From Litomosoides sigmodontis (Eukaryota > Nematoda > Chromadorea > Rhabditida > Onchocercidae): 64,000 nucleotides of DNA. Position 1 is the first letter of the stretch. Each line of letters begins with the position of its first letter. The DNA is taken from the NCBI GenBank assembly GCA_963070105.1, contig OY718806.1:765001-829000 (forward strand), written 5' to 3'. The notes under the pieces are model-generated. The model did no database searches. It saw only the letters and a program-made list of their open reading frames with translations, and was not told the origin of the DNA. A program made the position numbers and the translations under genes. Below are positions 55,925 to 64,000 of the stretch, piece by piece.

Positions 55925-58900
55925 CTTTAATTTTTTTGAAGAATGAACAATTTATCGATTTGTTAGAATTGAAAAAGTGACTTCGTAAAAAGTGTTTTTT
56001 TTTTCATTTTTTATTAAAAAAAAAGGTCAAAAATTCGCGAACATTTGAAGGGAAAATATTTTCAATCAGAAGAAAAATGTAAAAATTAAAAATGGAAATG
56101 TTAGATTAAAAAATGTAAGAATTTCCAAAAAAAAAAACCATTCCACAAAATGTATTGGAGATGTATGCGACAGAACACAAACACCACTTCTCCTTTTCAG
56201 ATGTCATTAAAAATGTACAAATTAACGGATAGCATTACAGATTAAATTTCGACAACATTTGCGCATCGGGCAACAACACACGCCAGATGACAATTTCGCA
56301 CAACCAATTTTGATATGAAATTGGGAGGAGATGTGAAGGGACAAATGAAGTGGGTGCATATAATACTTTTTGCACAAGTAATATGTGCAAACTGTTTCAT
56401 ACATTTCATATCAGAAAAAAAGAAGAAGCGTTGTCTATTAAACAACATTGGGAACATTGATTGCATTGCATATCAACTAGACGGGTTTATAATTTGGTGC
56501 GGTCCGATATGAGCAATTTCATTTCGAACGGAAATTAAGAAGGAAGTAATCCGACAGAATGCCACGATTGTATTCTCATCCACTGAGAACATTCACTCTT
56601 CTTGAACTTCACACTGAACTTGATGATAATGAACAATATACACGCAATATTCTTAATTGAATTAATTTACTAGATTATTTAGATTGTTTCGATTATATAT
56701 GTCTCATATTTATGTTAGAGCTGTTCTATATGACGATAGGAAACGGTAAATTTTTAAATTAAATTTAATTAGTCAAATTACTGATTGCTTGATTAGAGAA
56801 AAATTTCGGTAGCCGCACGTGATACTAGCTTGAAATAATCGATGAAACAATTTCTGTGAGTCCAACAGTTCTTACTGAATAAATTGACTTGACTGCTAAC
56901 TATTAGCAAGAATAATTTGAGCAAAATTGATTCAAGCAAAATTTTGCTCGCCATGAACCGTTTTTTTTTAAAAGTAATTATCAAGTTGCCTTCTTACCGC
57001 AAAGTAATTAAACTAATAAAAAACATAAAAACAGGTTGTAATTATTAAACTAATCGTCAAACTTTTAAATAAGAAAACAAATTTATTGTTACAATGATTT
57101 CATGGGTAACGGCAAAAAAAAACCAATTAATATGAACGATGTATGAAGTAATTGATTTGTGTTAAAACTGTTAATGACATTCATATAAAATTTTTTCATT
57201 AATAATCGTTTTTTTTTTACTTTCTCTATTTTCTCTAATTTCTCAGTCATGAAATTCATTGATCAAATTGGAAATTTAGGAACATATTTTCTACAGGTTT
57301 TATCATCTCCTTGAAATCCTCATCTATTCGTTACAAGTGCTAAAATTTTTAAAATTGCTTTCAATCAAATAAAATCATCGTGAGATGATTTTGTCATTCT
57401 TTCTCAAAATTCTGTCCAAGTAGCTATCAGAAACTGCAGAAATCTTTGCTAATGGGCGTACGTTTTAGAGATCGTTTTAGAAGTCATATAAACAATCAAA
57501 TCAGTACAGTAGGAAATGTTATTGCATCATCAAACACATCAAAATTTGATTGCTTAATCTTTGCGCATCGGTGCTCTACTGTCATGCTAAAATATATAAA
57601 AATGAATGATTTGTCGTTTCTATTACGGTTAGAATTTAATTCGAAAAAAGCTATGGTGCAAATTTATTATTCATTTTCAAGCAATACTCGTATGATTGAA
57701 ACCACTCATACGATATCACGCATGCACTAAAAAAAGTAAAACGAAGAGTCTGATCTAATAGCATTTAGAAATGAATAATGTCGAAGGAAGTAGCGGAAAA
57801 TGTAAAAAGACTGAGGTCGAATTCAAGCAATGGGTAACTATCACTGAAATGATGAATGGAATCTACTGGTACTGGCAATAATAAATGATATTTCAAAACA
57901 TGGAAAAAAAAGTAAAATAAATTTAGGAAGGAAAAAAAAGCTAGCAAAAATTGAACTTTAATAGCAATTCAACATCAATTCCAACAACTCAGTGGTGCAG
58001 AAGACATTGCAATCATTACTTTAAAATACAGGCTCATCATTGCTACCCTTTTTTTTCCACTTTTTTTCTCTCTTACTTCTTCTCATAGGAAGGTCAGCCA
58101 GCTATTTTCATTTTCCAATAAACAGGGACAGAAAAAAAAAGCAGAAAAGAAAAACTTCCAATATGGATAATTGCTAAATAACCTGATGGTGTGAAATTTT
58201 TTCTTAACTTGCAAACATTTTGTAACTGAGAAAATCAGATATTACATTAACAATCTTATTTTTTTTTCATTCGTCGAGTTTCGAACGGGAAAGGAGAGGA
58301 ATAACAACGAAACGAACAAATTTATTTAAACAAAAATGGGAATTTTTCTGATAATTTTAAAGTCTTATCAAATGTGTTTTTAGTATAGTACGGTGAGAAT
58401 GGAAAATTTTCAATAGCTAAAATATGCAATTTATAATGCTTTACATTAAAAGTCAATGTCGATCATTTCTTTCTCACTAAACAATAAAGTTTAATGTCAG
58501 TTTTTTTTCTTGTAGAAAAAAAGCCTAAATAAGAACAAAGGAATTTAGAAAAAAGCATGTAGTCATTTCAGTGGAAATGCTGTATCATGATATTTCAGGA
58601 CTTTGCCTAAATTTGAACACTATTAGATGTAAGAAGAACGTGCGGAAAAAAAATAAAGAATACGGTCTTTGAAGAAAAAGGATTGTTTTGAGTATTTTAA
58701 AGTAGTTTTGAATTATGTATGTCTAAATTGTCGACAATGACTTTTATTCTAGCAAACTGATAGAGTTTTCACTCATCTGCTCGGCTGTTTAATTTTTTAA
58801 ATAATTTCTTAAAAATTTCACAGCAAATATATAAATTAGCAAAATTTCAAATTCTCTCAAAATACATACTGTTTTAAATTTTCCAAGCAAAACTGCCATT

Positions 58901-59753
58901 GCCACTACTATCCTCATTGGACATAAAGAGATACCAAGTGTTTTTTTGACCGTGTGAAGTATGTATCTTTGTCACTGTCGAATGATCGCTATGAAATATG
59001 GCAGTGATAATGATTTGCAATGAAATCATATTCAAATGAAAGGCTCGTGCTACTTTAAAAACAAAGAATAAAAGTTATTGTTTAGGAATTTAAAGATTTT
59101 AAACGGCACGGTATGTGAAAACACAGGTTAGATGAGGGGGAATCATTCGCATAGCCTGCCTTAATAATGGAACAGGCGATAGGTCGCTCTTGAGCAGTTC
59201 AATTAAAGGACACATTCTAATGCTTACGTCATAGGAATATTTCGAAATTTCTTTCAGAAGCACACAGCACTTGCTCATCCCCTTTTTCGGACTTTATAAC
59301 GGCTATTTTCCGCAACTTCGTAAATTTAATAAGGTAAAAAATACATTAAATATGAAAGTGTAAAACGACCAGAATGTGAAAATGCGAATATGCACTGACA
59401 TTTTTCAAAATTTTAGGGAAATTTTTATGACAACATCGAATTTCAGTGTTTTATTATCATATTAAAGATATGAACATAATAGATGATCAAGTAGTGTACG
59501 AGGTATAGCGTGGAGAAAAGTACAAAATATCAAATGTGATATGACCAGTGGACGAGAAACGTTCACTAATTAGTCTTGAAACAGCAAATGATTGTGATAC
59601 GGAGCACCATAAATTTTTTTGAATTGCCAAAAAGAGCGCAAAGATTGATGAGAAGAGACAGGACATTGCAAGGTTTACGAAAAACGACAGAAGAACGATT
59701 AACCATCGTACTAGTTAGTGATTGAAAGCGTGTGACGCAAAGAATTCAGTCCG

Positions 59754-59762
59754 TTACGTCAT
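59754..59762 (+). promoter_or_regulatory. CRE/bZIP-like site TTACGTCAT
   Basis: TTACGTCAT in CCGTTACGTCATCG lies about 310 bases upstream of the mrps-7 ATG, inside the less AT-rich block. It matches the CREB/ATF-type consensus; whether it is bound is inference. Confidence 0.35.
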
Positions 59763-59866
59763 CGTTTCTCGGATTTCATAGCGTCACTGGTTTGTTTCGG
59801 AATTGCTTCCGTTGAGATGGAGAGGGAGATAAAGATAGCGATGAATTTCTGTGGGGCTGGTCATGA

Positions 59867-59923
59867 TCCGGTTGACGTGTTGCTCCGCGTTATTGAGATG
59901 TGGTCGTGTGTACGTCAACCGGA
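59867..59923. repeat. 12-base perfect inverted repeat, 33-base spacer
   Basis: TCCGGTTGACGT (59867-59878) is the exact reverse complement of ACGTCAACCGGA (59912-59923). In RNA this would form a GC-containing 12-bp stem with a 33-base loop. It lies about 145 bases upstream of the mrps-7 ATG. A 45-codon frame (59817-59954) also crosses it. Confidence 0.9.
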
Positions 59924-60066
59924 GAGTTATCGCTATGCGAATAAAACTAAATGATAATCGATGTGTATTCCAAGTCTAGACTGCCTGAGATATGTAAAAT
60001 GGATTCGTCTTTTCTGATTTGTCTTAGTAACCTTTTGCAGAATTATAGTTTAACACGTGTTGCAGC

Positions 60067-61965
60067 ATGAAATTGTTGGTTAAATTATTGAAAAGTGGGT
60101 CACGTCCACGCTTGTCTAGTATTACATCCAGAACGCTTTCTGAATCTAGTGCAGTATGCTCCAAATACGATCCGAAAGTATTTCGTGAACCAATTGTACA
60201 CCTGGAACAGGTTGTTTCTATCATATATACGACGTACTGAATTTCATTTGTAACGGCTCATATTCGTAGTTAATTTGGCTTGCTAAATACTTTATTATAG
60301 GAGGATTAATTACATAGCACTGTATGTTAAGGCATGATGAAATGCTAACAAAAATTTGGCATATCATTCCTCGTCAAACAGCAAGCAAAGTACTAGTGAT
60401 ATAGTACATTCCCTAAAAGCGAGCTGTTATTATAGACCTCCAAAAGAGAGATATTTAAAGAAGTCCCTTGACTTTTATTATTCCCTACATCTAGTTTTTT
60501 TTTCTTAAGTGACTCCTATAGTAAGTAATCCTGCCATTTTGGGTGCAAAGGGATGTATATTACAACTTACGGTAAGTTGAAAATTTTGAAACCGTAAGCA
60601 TGTATCGTTTTGATCAAGCTGCTTGAAAAATCTGAAACTTTTATGTTTCTTTTCAGCTTAATCAACCGCTGGATCCAGAAGATGATCGTCGATACTCCTA
60701 TATAAAGGCAATGACCAGTGCGCAGACGCCAGTATTTTATCGAAATGCTGTCGTAGATAGATTAATTAATGTATGTATGCTACGTGGAATGAAAGGTTGG
60801 TCCAAATAGCTTATTCATTGGTTAATCTTTGGGTTGTTTTTTGGATCGTGGGAAAATTGCATTCAGTCATGTACATTGATGCAGTCATCGGTACCATCAC
60901 TCGTGCTTCATCAACTCTTCTGGGTTCAATTTTTCAAAATCGTAACAGTTCTTTCTAGAAGTTCAAAGCGAAACAATTCGTCAATTCTTCCTGTTTTATT
61001 CATTCGTTAGGCAGCTTGCAATTTGTACTGTTAGTCGAATTTTAATGCATCGAACATTCAACATACGGACCTCAAAGTGAAGATACTTTAGGCACGCTAA
61101 ATTGTTCATACTTCTCGTCACTTCTTGAAATATTACGTTGCAACCAAGGATTATTAGGTGCTTATTTAACAAAAGATTTTTGAAGGTAAGCCAAATGAAT
61201 GCATTTGTGCTTATTGTGTTACAGAAAAAATGCGTGGGATTGTTTTGGAAGCACTAGAAATAATAAAAAGGCGTCAGTACAATTTGTGGAGAAATGCTAG
61301 CGATGAACAGAAAGGGAAAATAGACCTTGATCCGGTAGTAGTTACGGAAAAAGCTATAAAGAATTGCTGTCCTATAATGATTCTACGTCCATTTATTCGT
61401 GGTTAGTGTTTTTATTTTATTTAAATTTTTTAGGTAGAAATCATTGTAACTGTTATATTAAACGAATAAAAACAAGCGTCAACTGTACGTTTGAACCTTT
61501 TTGCTGGAAAATGCTTACTTTAAAATGGTCACCAATACTTCACTGTCTTTTACGGGGTTACTGCTTGTACTAGCATGCATTTATGAATTCCAAATTTCAC
61601 TTAATGCGCGGTAAAATCGTATTGTGTTAAATCTGTTTTTAATTTTAGTATTAGCCAGTATTTACCGGTTTTATATTTAGTGATTTGCCTGGAAACAAAT
61701 CGTGCTTCTCGGAACTTTTTCAGGTGGACAAACCTACATGGTACCGTGTCCGATATCGGATCATCATGCCGAATTCCGCGCAATGAAAACGATGCGTGAT
61801 ATTTGCCGACAAAAGACTTTTCATGGTGCTACTCATTTTCAGCACATCCTAGCTGAGGAATTGCTTGCCGCTTACAAAAACGAGGGTTTAACAGTTCAAG
61901 CAAAGCAGGAATTGCATAAACAGTGTGAAGCAAACCGAGCTTATGTTCATTACAGGCGACAATAA
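60067..61965 (+). CDS. mrps-7: Mitochondrial small ribosomal subunit protein uS7m
   Basis: Four exons: 60067-60210, 60657-60795, 61225-61401 and 61724-61965, in frame for 233 residues, close to human MRPS7 (242). The start gives MKLLVKLLKSGSRPRLSS, a basic Ser/Leu-rich presequence suited to mitochondrial import. The body matches uS7m: RLINVCMLRGMKEKMRGIVL (family: KFTNMMMIGGNK...), KAIKNCCPIMILRPFIRGG, YMVPCPIS, and the C-terminal CEANRAYVHYRR that matches the family ANRALAHYR. By family it binds the 3' major domain of mitochondrial 12S rRNA. A donor six codons earlier (AAT|GTATGT at 60771) looks usable but breaks the frame; the AAAG|GTTGGT donor at 60795 restores it. TTGCAG lies one base before the ATG. 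AATAAA overlaps the stop. Confidence 0.95.
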
Positions 61966-61966
61966 A
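61961..61966 (+). terminator. AATAAA overlapping the mrps-7 stop codon
   Basis: AATAAA covers 61961-61966, and the TAA stop of mrps-7 is at 61963-61965. If used, the 3' UTR would be only about 10-20 bases. Another AATAAA occurs near 62323. Confidence 0.35.
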
Positions 61967-62758
61967 ATGTGTGCGATTACTGTCTAAATATTTCTGAAGA
62001 ATAGTGGAATGTGATGTTTAAATAGAAAACTTGGCATTGGTTTGAGTGGGTAATTTTATGAGCTATCGTATGATGTCGCATTCTTGGTTTTTTTTGTCAT
62101 CTAAATTTCTTAATATACATAACCAGTTTTATTGTATTGACATGCTATGAAGTTGCTCCGAAGCCTCCTTTTGGCAAATTTTCATACTTTTCTTGCACTA
62201 GACAATGAATTCCAAGTCTTCCGGAGATATTTGATGTGCATTTGGTCAAATACTTCAACACTTATTTTTGTGCTTGAATTTTATGCGTTTTGTACAATAG
62301 ATTTTTTCGCGCGGTTAAATTGAATAAATCATTGAACATTGTTTTAGGAAGAGCTGTTTGGTCTGTCGAACCCGTTTATTGAACTTATTGTGTGAAATTG
62401 AGCTGTCCCGTGCAGTTTCATTGTACCCGTAAGGTCCAGTCGCGCTAGGCCTATGTAGATTATCGGTAATTAGCTGTTAGCTGATTTGCCCTCCCTATAT
62501 ACTGGTGTTATGTATTCAACCTTTTAAGGTGTCCCTTTTTTTGGTTTTACTGATTTTATGTATTTTGATGAAGTTATCCGGAGTCTTGCTAAATATTTAT
62601 TTTAAACCTGAGTACATACATAACAAAAAGGGCAGGGGAATGTACTGGGTGGATTACATGCGAAAAAATTCTAAGATTTTATTATTACCATTCTGTTTAC
62701 CCTAAGTCTCTGTCTTTTAGGATTTTGTGGCGTTATCCAAGGATTAATTTGCTAGGTA
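61967..62758. other. Intergenic mrps-7 / vti-1
   Basis: About 790 bases between two genes on the same strand. No further gene seen; the open frame 62505-62705 is a chance frame. A TGTCTTTTAG acceptor ending at 62720 and a TTGCTAG at 62755 precede the vti-1 ATG and are candidates for the spliced-leader site. Confidence 0.55.
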
Positions 62759-63885
62759 ATGGCAGCCAATACGTTGTTGTTAAGTGATTTCGAGCATCAG
62801 TACTCTGTGCAGACGGCTGAAATTACGGCACGCATTGGACGTTTGAAAGAATTGGATAAAAGTGAGCTAGTTGAAGGAGTTCATCAAATTCAGCGTCTAC
62901 TGGTTGATGTTGAAAATCTTCTGGAACAAATGGAATTAACCGTTAGGGGATTAAAGCCATCGAGGTACGACTTACGATTTTTTGAAATCAGCTGTGATTT
63001 TCTGGATAGCATAGACTTATGCTGGTTAAATCGCTTTAGCGAGGGAGTAAATGAGTGGCATAGTTTTTCCGCAGTATTCTTTTAATCCTTACTGAAGAGC
63101 CTACTACTATTTCAACATTCTCTTTTTAGAAAGTTACCTGAACATACTCTCGATTTGCAGTGCAGAACGGTTGAAATATGAGTTGAGAGTTCGCAGCTAT
63201 CAAAATGACAAAAAGCAGTTAGATGCTGAGCTGGATAAAGCAGTTCAGCGCTTGAAAGATAATGCTGACCGGGATGAATTGATGGCATACGACAATCAAA
63301 TTTGTGTGGATCAGGTCTTGTATTTTTTTTCATTTCCTATGTTCTGCGGTTTTCAATTTTGCTTTAATAGTCTTCTATTCTCATCTTCATTTCTGCTGCA
63401 CTGTGTAGGTTAGAGCACAGTTGAAGCCGAGTAAATTGTATCTACTGCTATTTCTTTTGGGCTATTATTTTGCCAATAAATTGTTGCAGTTATGGGAATA
63501 TGGCTTTTGCTAGTGAGAAGTAATAATCTACACTTTTCAGATTATAAATAAATTACAATTCACCGAGCAGCGGATGAATAGGAAGACTTTGTTATGTCTT
63601 TCTGTAATTTCCCAGTGAGACACATAAATGGCTTCAGTTTTGGCTAACTGATTCTGATTTCATATTCATATTAGGCTGTAATACCTTGTCCTTTTTTTGT
63701 AGCAAGACCAACTAATTGAAAATACCGAAAGGTTGGAGAGAACATCCAGAAGACTTCAAGACACTTATAGAATGGTGATTGAAACAGATCAGGTTCTTTA
63801 TACTTTGACTGATTTCTTAGTAATTGTTGGAAGTCCACTACGTTTCATTTTCTAAATTTACCGCTTTTAAGGCAGATATGAGAAA
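62759..63885 (+). CDS. vti-1: Vti1 family Qb-SNARE (5' part; cut by window end)
   Basis: Exons 62759-62964, 63161-63314 and 63703-63792 join in frame; a possible 14-base exon follows at 63872-63885 (ADMRK). The rest lies beyond the window. The protein starts MAANTLLLSDFEHQYSVQTA and shows the Vti1 N-terminal three-helix domain (EITARIGRL, VENLLEQMELTVRGLKPS, AERLKYELRVRSYQNDKKQL). The start of the SNARE helix is QDQLIENTERLERTSRRL, matching the family LLDNTERLERSSRRLE. By family it is a Qb-SNARE for Golgi, endosome and lysosome fusion, with a C-terminal membrane anchor that is not in view. A TTTTAG acceptor at 62720 or TTGCTAG at 62755 could receive the spliced leader. Same strand as mrps-7, about 790 bases downstream. 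Confidence 0.92.
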
Positions 63886-64000
63886 GTAAGAAATAATCTA
63901 TTTTGAATATTTATTTTTCATTTCACTTGGGATATAATGCGATAAATTCTCTATTTGAAACTGAATTTAGTAAATCTAATAAAAGTATCAAAACTATGAC

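Larger units (their letters stand above)
55925..60066. other. Intergenic; no gene supported
   Basis: About 4.1 kb between the CysRS fragment and mrps-7. I searched the minus strand for the missing CysRS catalytic exons and found none. Short frames at 56315-56512 and 57446-57730 (plus) have no recognised motif. From about 59640 to 59950 the sequence becomes clearly less AT-rich and holds the likely mrps-7 promoter, listed separately. Confidence 0.5.

Overview
The window is nuclear DNA of a nematode, most likely a filarial or related spirurid worm. It is AT-rich. Genes are cut into many small exons by short introns with TTTYAG-type 3' splice sites. AG splice acceptors lie a few to about 20 bases before several start codons, as expected for spliced-leader trans-splicing. 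The encoded proteins are animal orthologues, closest in style to nematode ones. The species cannot be named from the sequence alone. Gene identities come from reading translated exons against remembered family sequences; no search was run. Exon joins were checked by splice consensus and by reading frame, and in every complete gene the exon lengths sum to a multiple of three.

Layout. (1) 423-4022, minus: a WASP-family actin-nucleation promoter (wsp-1). (2) 4.0-7.4 kb: divergent intergenic region with weak, unassigned coding-like exons. (3) 7425-13027, plus: Hrs/HGS, the ESCRT-0 subunit with VHS, FYVE, UIM and a C-terminal clathrin box (hgrs-1). (4) 14080-23791, minus: a 26-exon beta regulatory subunit of phosphorylase kinase ending in a CLVS prenylation box; it converges on hgrs-1. 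(5) About 23.8-39.2 kb: a 15 kb, very AT-rich gene desert with microsatellites. (6) 39268-47638, plus: an Old-Yellow-Enzyme-like flavin oxidoreductase with substituted active-site residues and a roughly 780-residue acidic disordered C-terminal tail. (7) 47.6-53.2 kb: intergenic, dominated by a 1.3 kb (AAT)n array. (8) 53238-55924, minus: the 3' part of a cysteinyl-tRNA synthetase gene without its catalytic core, probably a decaying partial copy. (9) 60067-61965, plus: mitochondrial ribosomal protein uS7m (mrps-7). (10) 62759 to beyond the window end, plus: the SNARE Vti1 (vti-1), truncated by the window.

The genes do not form one pathway. wsp-1, hgrs-1 and vti-1 all act in actin and endosomal trafficking. 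wsp-1 and hgrs-1 are, from memory, immediate neighbours in C. elegans too, so this looks like an old conserved gene pair. The most unusual items are the OYE-like protein (lost catalytic residues plus giant tail), the orphan tRNA-synthetase fragment, the perfect 1 kb trinucleotide array, and the unexplained coding-like exons between wsp-1 and hgrs-1.
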